Shown piece by piece: positions 31,035-43,586 of a stretch of DNA of 64,000 nt (positions within the stretch are counted from its first letter, which is position 1; each line of letters opens with the position of its first letter). Below the pieces are notes generated by a model. That model was not told the DNA's origin and made no database searches. It saw nothing but the letters and a program-made list of their open reading frames with translations. The DNA lies in assembly GCA_037693485.1 (NCBI GenBank), contig CM075354.1, forward strand, positions 160,047,501-160,111,500, read 5' to 3'. The stretch is from Kitagawia praeruptora (lineage: Eukaryota; Streptophyta; Magnoliopsida; Apiales; Apiaceae). The position numbers and the translations under genes were made by a program.

Positions 31035-32909
31035 TCTAGTTTGTATAAAAGATCACATGGCAATGCAATACCACACATACATGTCCTCTCATGATACATC
31101 AACTTAAGAATCAAAATAAATTTGTACAGTCTTGGTATGGAAAGTACAAGGATTCACATAGTCTACTTAAAGAAACATGCAAAAGTGATTACCAGTTCAT
31201 GTCAAGTGCAAAAATTATTGGAAAACATGCTAAGTCTACAAGAGCACACCTTAGAGTCAAAACTTGAGATTTCATATACAAAAGAAACAAGCAATACCTC
31301 ACAATTCACTCACAAAAGAACATTCACTCAAGAACAAGGGTAAATGTATCACTCAATTCCAACAAAATCAAAAGCATGCTTGACACTTGGTATCATTCTA
31401 ACTTAAACACAACATACATCAATGATGACAATCAAAAGGTCTTTATTCGGGTCGTAATGGGGCTAGGGACAAGGTATGTCAAGTAAGGCCAAAACAAGAT
31501 GAAGTGTCAAAAGCTAGTAGTCACCATGAAAATCATGCACAACATCAAACTTACTCCCCACACATTATTTTCTACTTTAAACAAAAGGACTTGACTAATC
31601 GAATGAAGGAGGATTACAAAAACATAAGTATGCTCTCATATATATATATTTTTTCTTTTTTTTTTCTTTTTTCAATTTTTTTTTCTCTTTTTTTTAGAGA
31701 GCTAAGATAAATATAAGCAACAAGAATCCTCCTTTACAGAAAATCGACCAACAAGATAACCAACAAAACATACATTTTCTCAAAATTTATGAACAAAAGT
31801 AAACCCTATTTCACACACCTTATTGCTCGCTCAAGTTCCTACTAGCCTTTGACAAATTGGGATCAAGTATAAGTAAGGCTGTACAAGAAAAAGGTCTTAG
31901 GCGAGTAATGTGGTGTGTCACCGAAAGAATTTGATTAAGCTCAAAGGGGTAACTAATTGATCACATAAGAATGGTGTGGATATTTTGGAAATATGGGTTA
32001 TTCCTAAATGCCTTTATCATCTTATCATCAATCAATGTCATGTATTTCAGGAAAGAACTCAAACAAGGGCTAGCAATGCAAATGACAAGTGGACACTCAA
32101 GCAAAAGAATATAAATGCAAAAGATGTGCATATAGGCTCAAAACTCACTTGGTGTAGTAAAACCTAATCAATCTCAAGTAATGGTATCCTCAATGTACCT
32201 ACTAGTACTCAAAGCATGAAGACCAAATCATTTTACTCCTAATCATGACCTTCTAATTTCATGCACAATTCAAATAAGTTTACTAGCTTCACCTTGCTAG
32301 TGTAAGTGTGTGAACAAGAACTTTAGCAAATCCCTTCTCAAACAAAAGCTAATGGATCACAAGATTATCATAGCATGTAAGGGTGCATCAAGCAGCTAGC
32401 CATCAATTAACGAGCCTAGAATAAGATTAGAACTCTAATATTTACAATTCTACAACTCTTTTTGTGATTTTTTCAATTTTTTTATTTTTTGGATTTTTCA
32501 ATTTTATGTGTTTACACTAAACCCTCCCCCATACCTAAATCATGCATTGTCCTCAATGTATGCAAATGCAAGAGAAACGAAGAGAATGAGGTGATAATAC
32601 CTGATAAGGGATAAAGGAGACTGAAAACTTCTAAAAATTACGAAAGAAAACAACTCACGCACACAACAAATACAAAAGAAACACACACACACAATGTAAC
32701 TCCCCCATACCTACATTCTACTATGGGAGGTACAAAACAAATATTTACTAACCAATACCTGCTCTCGGAAAAACTATTTTTGTTATACAACCAACATATT
32801 TCAGAAACTCACCCACAAAAATAGCATAGACCACTCGAACGATCCGATTAGGCGCAAGAATAAAACTCATATTCCTAACTTCATCCATAGACCATGAAGA
32901 TGCTTCTTT
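31035..32909 (-). other. non-coding interior of Athila-like element
   Basis: No supported gene. T-rich runs lie near 31645-31700 and 32455-32510, and two further PPT-like AGGTATGGGGG words (minus strand) lie near 32525 and 32703. Confidence 0.6.
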
Positions 32910-33455
32910 TTATTGTTTAAGTAAATTAATTACGATAAGATGTTGGTCATGAATATCATGAGTTTTGATGAAAGATGGAGCACGAGTGGAAAATGAAGAA
33001 ATAGAAACGGGTGGGGGTGGCTCTTCAAAAAATGTTTTACCAACAGAATTAGGATCACAAGAACTATCCATATGTTGGGTTTCCCATTTGGAACAAATAT
33101 TCTTCATCTCTCTAAACATCTCTTCCGAAGTCAAATCCTTAAAAGATTCGTGAAGCTCTCGATTGGTCTCGTAATGCAATTGAAAATCTTGTTTAAGAAG
33201 AGACTCAATCTCTTGATCGTCCAAATTTGATCATGAAACAACCTCCTTAACTAGATTAGCTCCTATTGGTTTAGTATGAAGGTGTTTGGATTTTTCGGGA
33301 AGGGGTTTGGAAGATGAAAGGAAAAGTTCACTAGAAGAAGATGATGGTTGTCTAGGTGAAGCCACAAACTCGGAATCATCGGGATTCTTCGTTTGACCTA
33401 GAGAAAGAATGATGTCAGCATTAGAATCTTCTTCGTGTGAATCACCACCGAAAGG
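32910..33455 (-). pseudogene. Gag-like frame of Athila-like element, C-terminal part
   Basis: Minus-strand continuation of 35100-34193 across the solo LTR: GGDSHEEDSNADIILSLGQ, a Ser/Pro linker, one in-frame TGA at 33228-33230, then DDQEIESLLKQDFQLHYETN and a helical region (LTSEEMFREMKNICSKWE), ending at TAA 32910. Function unknown beyond the Gag-like context. Confidence 0.55.
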
Positions 33456-34192
33456 TGTTAACTCGAATAACTTGTAGAAGGGGGGGTTGAATACAAGTTA
33501 TATAATCGTGTCTGATTTTTGCTTGATTATATGAACAAGAATAAACGAATGAATCAAACTCTGTTTGTATTAATAAGATCAAATACAAACTCTACCAAAG
33601 GTGTACAAATACCTTTAGCAGCTGCTGACAATACAAATCTCTCTCTGTTTATTTCGAACTCTCGAATACAAACCTTATACAGAGCTACGCACATTCACTT
33701 GTCTGACTCACAACCCACGCTCTTTACAATGATATTGAGAGAGTATTTATAATGCTACCTATCAACTAATAACATAAAGATATAATCTATACATGACAAT
33801 GTTCTGCCTTCTAGTCGATAGTTTCCTTCAACAGAAAACTATTTCCTTCATAATATCTTCTTGCTTGTTCTTCAAACAACGATCCTGTTTTATAGCACTT
33901 ACCAGTTTCTGTAGGATCCATAATGACATCATCAGTAACACGACTGATATCAGGATCTGTACACTGCATCAGTATCTGATCAACCATCAGTATTGGACCA
34001 TCATCAGGATTTGCTCTCTGTTCCTGACATGTAGTCTCCGATACACTGTTCATTCCTGACTAAACTATACAGACAACTGTCTTACACATAAATCCTATAT
34101 ACAGTGCTAAATCCTTTATAAGATCAGGATTACAAGAAGTATAATGTGTAAATTCTATTCTTAACATCACAACTTATGAATTATTCCTAACA
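33456..34192 (-). mobile_element. solo LTR of the E2 copia family
   Basis: 737 bases, reverse complement of the E2 LTR, with perfect duplication AAAGG (33451-33455 and 34193-34197). A run of seven G corresponds to the C tract. It interrupts the Gag-like frame. No internal sequence remains, as expected after LTR-LTR recombination. Confidence 0.95.
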
Positions 34193-35100
34193 AAAGGAGT
34201 GTCAACATTAGACCTAAGAGAAATGATATCATCGAAAGTATCGATAGGTCTTTGAGTGATAAGAAATTCAGGGTTGACCTCGGGTGGATTTGGAAACTCA
34301 TTTTTTTCTTGCTCAGCAAATGTGTTTACTAATTCTCCGAATTGAACTTCTAAATTAGATAAGGCTTGAACATTAGAATTCAACAGTTGCCTATCTTGAT
34401 CTATGGTTTGCATGAAGTTAATTTGAGAATTCAATAAATCCTCGATACTCTTTTCTAAGGTATTAAGTCGCTCATCTGAATCGTTAAACCCGGAAGGGTT
34501 CAATGGTGCTTGAATCGGGTGAGAATAATGACCTTGGTTTGGAAACGGGTAAGAGTTCGGTTCTTGAAGATGCAGAGGCTGAGATTGGTAGCTATGACCT
34601 TGGTTCCTTGAGAGATCGGGATAATCTCTCCAACCGGAATTAGAAGGCGATGTAGAATGGTCATTTCGAAAGGTTGGTTGAAACGTGGCGTTGACTTGTT
34701 GAAAGTCGGGGCCATGTTGAAAATCGCGACTCAGAGAGTTGAAATTTGGGTGCCAAGACGTGTGTGAAGGGCCATTAAGGGTTTCTAAGGCTTCGAGTCG
34801 TCTATTAAGAGCATCTAATTCAGAGTCGATTGCAATATCGTTTTCACTATAATGCAAATTACTAAAAGTACTAGACGACTCGTTATAAACATTAGGTTCC
34901 CTAATTGACTCACACCACATCGTATTATCTGCTAACTCCTCGTCATAATCCCATAAGAAATTTGTGTGATTCCCCCACCCGGGATTGTAGGTAGGTACAA
35001 ATGGGTCATTCCTAAGAGTTTGTTGACACATAGAATTATCTTGCTCAAATTCATGGTAATTTGTAAACCCTAGTGTATAAGAATTATAATTTGACCACAT
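34193..35100 (-). pseudogene. Gag-like frame of Athila-like element, N-terminal part
   Basis: ATG at 35100 (minus). About 300 residues before the solo LTR. The first half is Asn/Gln/Tyr-rich; then LEKSIEDLLNSQINFMQTID and LSNLEVQFGELVNTF with EFPNPPEVNPE, the coiled-coil and LExQxGxLA.../P-E-NP layout seen at the C-terminal end of Athila-type Gag. The capsid core itself is not seen, so this may be a truncated or derived Gag. The last five codons of the present frame come from the solo LTR. Confidence 0.6.
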
Positions 35101-35967
35101 TATTGATCACACAAAATAAACACACAAAATAAGCACACAAAATAAAGGGTGAAAAAGCAAAAGAAAAAAAAATTCTAAACCTAGGTTCCCTAAATAAAAT
35201 AACTAGACATTGCTCCTAACCGTAAGGACCACCAAAAACTCGATAAATCAGAATTTATTCGAACCGATTTGACCAGATTAGAGCAGGCATTGCCAAGAGG
35301 CCAAACTCGTCACTTAGACACCAAATCTTAATTGGCCAGGTAAGCTTTCGCTTGCCTAGACACCAAAGAGTCAGAATAATTAATGATTACTTCGTTTCTT
35401 AGGTACCTTCCTAATTGAGCGCGAAATTCCTAGGGGCAAACGTCTAATTAATTTTATTAATGCTACAAATGATGCAACAAACAACAACAAGATATATACG
35501 AAAAACTATAAACAAATAGGGATGCTTACACTACGTGTTCAAATCTAAAAGAAAAAAGAATTTAACGTACCTTTGGGTCCTCCAGCAATCACCACAATTT
35601 ATAAGGTACGAAAAATTAAAAACAAGAAAATAAAAATCTAGATGATGTGCTCCTAAGTGATTAAATGCATGATGCAACAATTATGTATTTACAACTAAAT
35701 TTTTTTTTTGGATTTTTTTTTTCATTTTCAATTTTTTTGTGATTTTCAATTTTTTTTGATTTTTTTTTTTGTGATTTTCTAAAATAAAAAGGCGAAAAGA
35801 GTGAGATACGGGTTACCGAAGCACGCTTCCAAAAATTCCGATTAATTCCAAGCTCCGCGAGAAAATTCCCGAAATTTCCACACTTTCCTAAAAAACGAAA
35901 CAAAAATAAGGCAAGCAAAAGAAAACTAATCCGAAAAATTAAAAATTAAGGCGAGAAAAAAAATTAG
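35101..35967 (-). other. leader region of Athila-like element
   Basis: Non-coding DNA between the PBS and the Gag-like ATG. Long T-rich runs at 35700-35780. No RNA gene recognised. Confidence 0.5.
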
Positions 35968-35985
35968 TCCCCGGCAGCGGCGCCA
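35968..35985 (-). promoter_or_regulatory. primer-binding site, Asp tRNA
   Basis: The plus strand reads TCCCCGGCAGCGGCGCCA, the 3' end of plant tRNA-Asp plus CCA with one change (CAACG to CAGCG). It lies six bases from the LTR at 35992, so the element runs on the minus strand. Confidence 0.9.
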
Positions 35986-35991
35986 AAAACT

Positions 35992-38258
35992 TGATGTGCT
36001 AAAAATATGACATTTAATATCGCAAGCGCACGATCATCATTTTAATATTTAAGATTCGATCCACAGGGACTAAATTTTTTCGCGAACCTTAATTTCTAAT
36101 TTAGGCGGATTAGAACAAAATGTGGGTTTTTAGAAAATTGGGTTTTACTAATTTAATTTTTAAATTCTAAAACTAAATTTTTCTAAAAATTCTAAATTCA
36201 CATTAACAATTTGATTTTATTCTAAGAAATTATTTACAGAAAATTTGACATGATTCATTCATAAAATTAATTAACCAAAAACGAACCAAATTATTTAATA
36301 GCAATCCAACCAATTTACAAATAGTCACTCGGAAACCAAAAAAACCATAAAATTAACACTAATTATTCCAATTGACTCGGCCAGGAAAACTCACAGCAAC
36401 AAAATTGAAAACTCAGAACAACTACTACTACTACTGTCGACTACTACTCGCAGAACAAGACACAACTCGAACAAGCCATTTGATTACTTGAACTTCACAG
36501 CACAAACCAACCAACAAAAACGCTATAATCAACCTCTAATTACCCCAGCAACATTATCAACTCGCTGCAACTCAGAATCAGTAAACAAACGACCAATGGA
36601 CTCGACATCAACAGCAATTTACAAGACATTAACACATTAAAACAATTAACGAAACCGGACAGCACTTAATGGACTACAAAACTTGCGAAACTAACGAACA
36701 CAACTACAACTCGGCATCTCGGAAGGGCAACTCGCAGAACTCTGAAATCTCAACACTGAACTACGACAAAACAGATTCTTAGCAGCAAAACTCGAAACAT
36801 GACAGCATTAGACTCGAAGACTCGGCACAATACGCGAACAACAACTTAACTAGCGGACTTGGAACACGCAGCAGTAACGCAGCTCGACACACTCGGAAAT
36901 CAAACAAGTAGCAGCTATTTAACCCACAAACTCTACAAACCGCTCATTTGAGACTCGGAAACCAGCAACATTAGGGAAAACAAAACATGCCATTAACCAG
37001 TCTCGAACAAACCTAGAAATTAAACAAAAAGAACTTGAACTCAGCAAACAACGCAACACCGTAACTCGCTCGCAATCCGGACAGCAATTCGAAAATTCTA
37101 ACAACAAACTCAAATCATACACTCGATAATTCAAAGAACAAACGGGGAATCTATTGAACATAAAACATAAAACAAGGGAATAAAACTAAAGCAGGGGACG
37201 GGTATTTTGCAGCGTGCGAATTAAACGAGAACAGAGGAATGGAGAAAGATATGGGAGTGGTTGGCTGCGATGAAACAAAACAATGGAGGTGGGTTTGTGG
37301 CGTGCCCGAAGGAGATGAAGGGGATGGCGATTTGAGACAGAGAAGAGAGGAAGGGGATATGGGTGTCGTGATGATGAAGAGTGAACAAGGGAGAGGCATG
37401 GGTTAATAGGAAATAAAAGAGGGAAGGAGGGCTGGGCGTGTGAGAATAAGAGAGACAGAGGGTAGATGCTGAATATTAAGCTTCTAATAAAACATAAAAC
37501 AGGGGAGAAACATTATACTTTTACTTAACAGAAATAAGTGCAGGAAACATATGAACTGAATAAAAATGTTTACAACAGCTACAAGAAAAATTACAACTAC
37601 TAATTTAAGAGATGAACTAGGTCCTAGTCTATTCTAAGGGGCTATTCCCCGAGGTTTGTTTGTATCTCTCTGAATGGTTCTATTTATACACCTAACTGAT
37701 GAACTAGTTTTCATATGAAAATATAATTAAAGTCTCAAAAATCATGCTATATTTTGTCAACATGGCTGCACTATTATTTCCAAGATTCCCTGCAGTCTTT
37801 TGAAATTTTAATGCTGCTCCTTTGACTTGTACGATGGCCTTCGCAGAAATGCTTTTTAACCCGCACAACTTATAATCTTTAATTAATAAATAATTAATTT
37901 AATTCAGAAATTATAAAAATAAATACCTAATGTTATTAGATATTTATAAATATAATTTTCTAATTTAAATAAATTATTTATAACCAAAAATTAAATTCTT
38001 ATGTTCCGAGCTGCGGTCTACTGAGGGTCTGGAATCGGACTCCTTAAGCTTTCCCTTTTTCACCAAACTCCTAATTTTTTGCCTTTTTGCATTTTGGTCA
38101 TTTTCTTCTCTTTTTGGCCCTTCCTTGCTCTTTATTCTTTTATTTTGCCATTTCTTTATTTTTCTACAAATTTCCTGAAATACAACAAAATAATTTATTA
38201 AAGTACGAATTCAAGCAATAAATAGGCAGTAAAAATATGCAAAATTATGCACTTATCA
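35992..38258 (-). repeat. 5' LTR of Athila-like element (right copy)
   Basis: 2,267 bases, the same ends as the left copy. TATAAATAG on the minus strand at 37680-37688. Confidence 0.95.
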
Positions 38259-38315
38259 GTATCAGAGCAGATCTATTACTCTATACAGTTAAAGATCCAC
38301 ACACAACTATAATCA

Positions 38316-40510
38316 ATGGCAGAGATTCCTCCTCCAACAGGTTTAGGTTTTGAGAAGGCTCATACTACTGTGAGTCGTTATGAGATAATTAGGGTTCCTA
38401 TTCTGATGCCAGCAAATTATGCTATTTGGAAGGTGAAGATGACTATGTTTCTGGAGGCTACAGATCCAGAATATCTTGACAGAATTTATGAAGGTCCTCA
38501 TAAGCCTACAAAGCTATCTGCTGCTACTGCTGGTTAAGAAGCTAAGACGGTCCCAAAGGAAAAGAAAGATATGACTCTTGAAGATCTTTCATCTATTGAT
38601 AAGGATGCAAAGGTTAGGCATCTACTTCATAGTGCTTTAGATAATGTCATGTCTAATAAAGTGATTAACTGCACTACTGCCAAAGAAATCTGGGATGCTC
38701 TTGAGGTTAGATGTCAAGGAACTGCTGCTATCAAGAAGAATAGAAGGAACATACTCACACAGGAGTATGAGCACTTCGAGGCAAAATCTGAAGAAACCAT
38801 GACAGAAACATTTGACAGGTTCTGTAAGCTACTCAATGATTTGTCATTGGTAAACAAAGAGTATGATCTAGAAGACTCAAATCTCAAATTTCTTCTTGCT
38901 CTACCTGAAAAGTGGGATGTGAAAACAACCACTAATAGAGATAATTATGATCTTGTTGATACTGAGATTGATGAAATCTATGGGTTGCTCAAAACTCATG
39001 AATTGGAAATGGAGCAGAGAAACAGGAGATCAAGCAAGAAGGCAAAGTATGTTGCTCTTAAGGTTGAAGAGAAACCCTTGAAGAAGGCATCAAGGAAGAA
39101 AGCTAAGGGAAAATCCTTAGTTATACATTCTGAAAGTGAGTCATCAGATTCTGAAGTTGACTCAAACACTGATGAATCATCTGACTCTGAGGATGATGAA
39201 GAAATGAGAAAAATGGCTGTCTTGATGGTGAAGAATTTTAAGAAGATGGGTTTCAAGAACTTCAAGAAGGGAAACAGGTTCTCTAAAGATTCAAATTCAG
39301 ACAGGAAGAGTTTCAGGAAATCTGAGAGAAAGGAGACTAAATCTGGGAAGAAAGATAAGTCTGAGATTTAATGCTACAAATGTAAGGGATGGGTCACTAT
39401 ACTCCTGAGTGCAAGAAGGGTAAAACTGAAAAAGCACTCATCACAAAAGGCAGAGATTGGGCAGACACTTCAGACTCAGATAAGGATGTAAACTATGCTC
39501 TCATGGCTTCTATTGAGAATGAACCTGAAGATTCTGAAAACAAGGTACCCTTAACTACCTATGCTTATAATACTGACAATATATCTGAATTGAGAATTTA
39601 TCTTAAGACATTGCATATTAGTTATAGGGATCAGACTTTAGAGAATGAGAGAATCAAATCTGAGAATTCTGAACTTAAAGAGAGAAATAAAATTGTTGAA
39701 GAGAAACTTGAAAACATGCAACAAGTTCAGAAAGAAAGAGATGATGCTGTTTATCTAGAACAGGAGTTGCTAGGAAGATATAAGCAACTAGAATCTGAAT
39801 TGGAGAAGGCAAATCACATAATTAAAACTTGGACTCGTTCTGGAAAAGACACTAATGAGGTTTTTCAATCAGACACAGTTGGTTTAGATTACTGTGAGGG
39901 AGATGAACTTTGGTTTCAAAATCATGTCAAAATTAGAACACATCTTCCTACTACAAAATTTGTTCATGGAGTAAATGAATCTAAGTCTGAAGCTGAAAAA
40001 GGAGCTGTTAAGAAAGAACCAGTAAAAACTAGTGTTAAACAGGTTAATATTGGTTTAATGACAGATAAACAACTCAAGCATAAGCTTAAGGAGTTAAAAT
40101 CTGTTAAGAAACAGAAAGTGTCTAGGAAGAATAGAAATGGTAAAGTAGGCATTACTCAAGGTAATTATCCAATGCTTGCTACTTTTGCTCCAAGAAAGAC
40201 ATGTCATAATTGTGGTAGCACTAACCATCTTGCTAGTTTTTGCAGGAAGAATAAAACATTAATTCTTTACCTTCCAAGTCTGAAGTAAATAAAGATAATG
40301 TTAGAGCTAGACCACAGACTTTATGCAAACATTGTGGAAGTACTTGACATTCTATTTATACTTGCAGGGATTATCATGCTATTTATCATAATTACTATGA
40401 ACTTAAGCCCAATTTGAAATGGGTTAAGGTTAATTCTACAAGTGTAAACTCTAAAAATGTTAGTGTAAACTCTGATAATGTAAATTCCGCTGCTAAAGCT
40501 AACAAAGTTA
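38316..40510 (+). pseudogene. gag: Gag of E3, broken
   Basis: ATG at 38316. The copia Gag core (YAIWKVKMTMFLEATDPEYL, TAKEIWDALEV, MTETFDRFCKLLNDLSLV) is interrupted by TAA 38535 in frame; a deletion near 39383 shifts the frame inside the first knuckle (CYKCKG / MGHYTPEC). A predicted donor ACAAG|GTACCC lies at 39544/39545. The tail beyond it keeps a coiled coil and two knuckles (CHNCGSTNHLASFC and, after another shift near 40258, CKHCGST.HSIYTC). E2 interrupts the tail at 40510, and 52658 onward completes it. Confidence 0.85.
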
Positions 40511-41245
40511 TGTTAGGAATAATTCATAAGTTGTGATGTTAAGAATAGAATTTACACATTATACTTCTTGTAATCCTGATCTTATAAAGGATTTAGCACT
40601 GTATATAGGTTTTATGTGTAAAACAGTTATCTGTATAGTTTAGTCAGGAATGAACAGTGTATCGGAGACTACATGTAAGGAATAGAGAGCAAATCCTGAT
40701 GACGGTCCAATACTGATGGTTGATCAGATACTGATGCAGTGTACAGATCCTGATATCAGTCATGTTACTGATGATGTCATTATAGATACTACAGAAACTG
40801 GCAAGTGCTATAAAACAGGATCGTTGTTTGAAGAACAAGCAAGAAGACATTATGAAGGAAAGAGTTTTCTATTGAAGGAAACTATCGACTAGAAGGCAGA
40901 ACATTGTCATGTATAGATTATATCTTTCTGTTATTAGTTGATAGGTAGCATTATAAATACTCTCTCAATATCATTGTAAAGAGTGTAGCTCGTGAGGATA
41001 AAGTTCGAGTGCGTAGCTCTGTATAAGGTTTGTATTCGAGAGTTCGAAATAAACAGAGAGATATTTGTATTGTCAGCAGCTGCTAAAGGTATTGTACACC
41101 TTTGGTAGAGTTTGTATTTGATCTTATTAATACAAACAAGAGTTTGATTCATTCGTTTATTCTTGTTCATATAATCAAGCAAAAATCAGACACGATTATA
41201 TAACTTGTATTCAACCCCCCCTTCTACAAGTTATTCGAGTTAACA
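40511..41245 (+). repeat. 5' LTR of E2
   Basis: TGTTAG to TAACA. TATAAATA at 40952-40959 in U3. Many TCAGGAT/CCTGAT/ACTGATG words at 40640-40790. C tract of seven near the end. Confidence 0.95.
40952..40959 (+). promoter_or_regulatory. TATA box of E2 5' LTR
   Basis: TATAAATA, repeated at 52354-52361 in the 3' LTR. Expected to direct genomic RNA starting shortly downstream. Confidence 0.75.
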
Positions 41246-41247
41246 AT

Positions 41248-41259
41248 TGGTATCAGAAC
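41248..41259 (+). promoter_or_regulatory. primer-binding site of E2
   Basis: TGGTATCAGAAC, one change from the usual TGGTATCAGAGC (initiator Met tRNA), two bases after the LTR. Confidence 0.9.
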
Positions 41260-41294
41260 AGGTTGATTTCGAATAATCATAAAGATCTGCAATC

Positions 41295-43586
41295 ATGTCT
41301 GGTTACAAGGATGGGAATACTAAAATTCCTATGCTCAAGAGAAACGAATATACTCTATGGGAAGTAAAGATGTTGCATCATCTGGAAGCAACAGATCCTG
41401 ATTATCTTGACAGAATCAGAGATGGACCTTTTGTTCCAACAAAGGTCGTTGGACAAGCAACTGTTGATGGTGAGGTTGTTCCAGAACATACAGCAGAGAA
41501 GCCAAAATCTGAATGGTCAGATAAGGACAAGGAGAATGTTCTCAAAGATGCTAAAGTGAGAAACATATTATTCAACAGTCTTGATTCTGTTCTCACTAAC
41601 TATGTTCTCTCTTGTAAAACTGCTAAGGATATATGGGACAATCTTAAGGTTCACTGTGAAGGAACTAAGCCTGTCAGGAAGAATATGAGGACATTACTTA
41701 TACAACAGTATGAGTACTTTGAATCCAAGTCTGGTGAGTCACTTACTGATACCTTTGATAGGTTTACAAAACTCATCAATGAGATGGCCATGCATGGTAA
41801 ATATTATGACTTGGAGGATATGAATACAAAGTTCATGAAAGCTTTGCCTGATTTCTACAATGAGAAGATATCTGCAATCGAGGAAGCTAATGATCTGGAT
41901 GAGATTTCATTAGAGGCAGTATATGGAAAATTGAGAGCTTATGAACTTGACAAGCAGCAGAAGAAGAGCAGGAGTGAAGGAAAGATGAAGACTATTGCAC
42001 TTACTGCTCAATCTGAATTGAAGAAGCTTCCTGAAGAACAGCAAGAAGAGATTGCTGTAAAGGATTCAAGGAAGAAGAAAAGCAAAGAAAGTTCTGAGTC
42101 AGAGACTACTGATATGGACTCTGACAACAATGATTCTGAATCTGAGATGCAAGAACTCTTTGCTATGTTTGCTAAAGCTTTCAAGAAAGGAAAATTCAAC
42201 AGGAGAAGATTTAGCAAAGGACCTTTTCAAAAGAAGGAGGAGAAGAAGAGTGACAAAAGCAAAAGTACAATTGTCAAGCTTGATAAGGCCAAGATCAAGT
42301 GCTTTAACTGCAGCGAGCTTGGACACTTTGCTAGTGAGTGTAAGAAGCCTAGAAATTCAGGAAAGGGTAATGCACTTATGGTCACACAGAAGGATTGGGC
42401 TGATTCCAGTGACTCTGAAGATGAATTGGATTATGACAACATTGCATTGATGGCCAATAGTTCAGACAAACCTGGATCTCCAAAGAAAATTTCTCCATCC
42501 TCTGTTAAGGTATCACTTCACTCTCTTGATTCATTTGATAGCTTAAATTCTGATGAAATTAGATCTATCCATGCTGAGTTTAAAAATCTTATGACTAATT
42601 TTAGAATTCTTACTTGTGAAAGAGATGAACTTAAGGTTAAGAATGATAAATTAGTTGATAGAAATAATTTTCTTGAATCTGAATTAATTCAAATGGAAGA
42701 ATACAAGTTAAGTTCTGATAAAGCTAAGCATGATTATAGTGTAATTCTTGAGGCTTATGACTATGTCAGAAAAGAACTAGAAGAAGAGAGAGATGTGATT
42801 AAGACCATTAACAATTCCAGTAAGAAGACAATAGAAATCTTTGAGAGTGGAATTCGTGGTAAGGTTAATGGTTTAGGTTTTGATAAGGCTAGACAAGAAG
42901 AAAAAGTAGCTATTGTCAATGATGATAGTAAGGTAGAAGCTAACACATCTAAATCTGAAGGTAAGAAAATTGTTTCTGAACCTAATCATGTTAAATTTGT
43001 TGATTCAAAAGGTACCCCTGTTGTACACAAAAGGATTAACAATAGTTATTCAGATGAGAAAGTGTTAGAGAAACCTAAGAATGTAAACATAGGGTTTCTA
43101 TCTAAGTCTCAGTTGAAACAGAGATTAGATGGTCTTTCAGAGTCTAGCAAGATCAAGAGAAATAGGAATGGAAAAGAAGGTATTAACAAAGAGAATAATT
43201 TCAAGAATGTACCTGATGCACCTAGGAAAAAATGCTATAAGTGTGGAAATCATAATCATTTGGCCCTAGACTGCAATCAAAAACCTTCTTGGAAAACTGA
43301 GTCCAGATTCCCCAAGACTCAGAAAATTCAATACCAACCACAAAAAGCTTGTTATCATTGTGGTAGTTTACTTCATTCCATTTACATGTGTAGAGAATAT
43401 CATGAACTGTATTATGACTATTATTCTTTGAAATCTGAAACTCCTAGTCACAAACAGTTTGTGAGATCAGAGTCTAAAGTTGACTCTGCAACAGGTAAAA
43501 TAAATGCAAAATCTTCAAAGTCTGTTGTCTCTAAATCTAGTAAGAAAGGATCCAATCAAAGTTGGGTCCTAAAAAATTCTAACTAG
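41295..43586 (+). CDS. gag: Gag of E2, long unspliced form
   Basis: 763 codons from ATG 41295. N-terminal copia Gag core (YTLWEVKMLHHLEATDPDYL, TAKDIWDNLKVHCEG, LTDTFDRFTKLINEMAMHG), an acidic Ser/Glu-rich region, then a CCHC knuckle (CFNCSELGHFASEC, from residue 336). The predicted donor follows Lys405. Residues 406-763 are encoded by the intron and hold a helical region (ERDELKVKNDKLVDRNNFLE) and two further knuckles (CYKCGNHNHLALDC from 647, CYHCGSLLHSIYMC from 686). Stop TAG 43584, 17 bases before the acceptor AG. If spliced, only residues 1-405 remain, fused to Pol. Frame intact. Confidence 0.92.
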   Translation: MSGYKDGNTKIPMLKRNEYTLWEVKMLHHLEATDPDYLDRIRDGPFVPTKVVGQATVDGEVVPEHTAEKPKSEWSDKDKENVLKDAKVRNILFNSLDSVLTNYVLSCKTAKDIWDNLKVHCEGTKPVRKNMRTLLIQQYEYFESKSGESLTDTFDRFTKLINEMAMHGKYYDLEDMNTKFMKALPDFYNEKISAIEEANDLDEISLEAVYGKLRAYELDKQQKKSRSEGKMKTIALTAQSELKKLPEEQQEEIAVKDSRKKKSKESSESETTDMDSDNNDSESEMQELFAMFAKAFKKGKFNRRRFSKGPFQKKEEKKSDKSKSTIVKLDKAKIKCFNCSELGHFASECKKPRNSGKGNALMVTQKDWADSSDSEDELDYDNIALMANSSDKPGSPKKISPSSVKVSLHSLDSFDSLNSDEIRSIHAEFKNLMTNFRILTCERDELKVKNDKLVDRNNFLESELIQMEEYKLSSDKAKHDYSVILEAYDYVRKELEEERDVIKTINNSSKKTIEIFESGIRGKVNGLGFDKARQEEKVAIVNDDSKVEANTSKSEGKKIVSEPNHVKFVDSKGTPVVHKRINNSYSDEKVLEKPKNVNIGFLSKSQLKQRLDGLSESSKIKRNRNGKEGINKENNFKNVPDAPRKKCYKCGNHNHLALDCNQKPSWKTESRFPKTQKIQYQPQKACYHCGSLLHSIYMCREYHELYYDYYSLKSETPSHKQFVRSESKVDSATGKINAKSSKSVVSKSSKKGSNQSWVLKNSN

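Larger units (their letters stand above)
28561..38258 (-). mobile_element. Athila-like non-autonomous gypsy element
   Basis: 9,698 bases with perfect duplication GTATC (28556-28560 and 38259-38263). LTRs of 2,274 and 2,267 bases differ by one 7-base indel and roughly 20-25 substitutions (about 1%). A tRNA-Asp PBS on the minus strand beside the right LTR and a PPT beside the left LTR give the orientation. The interior has only a Gag-like frame and long non-coding DNA, with no pol, so it resembles a LARD. Confidence 0.93.

Noticed and set aside
33793..34053. Frames in the solo E2-family LTR, also seen at 40644 and 52064
   Set aside because: Repeated in every LTR copy; they are LTR sequence.
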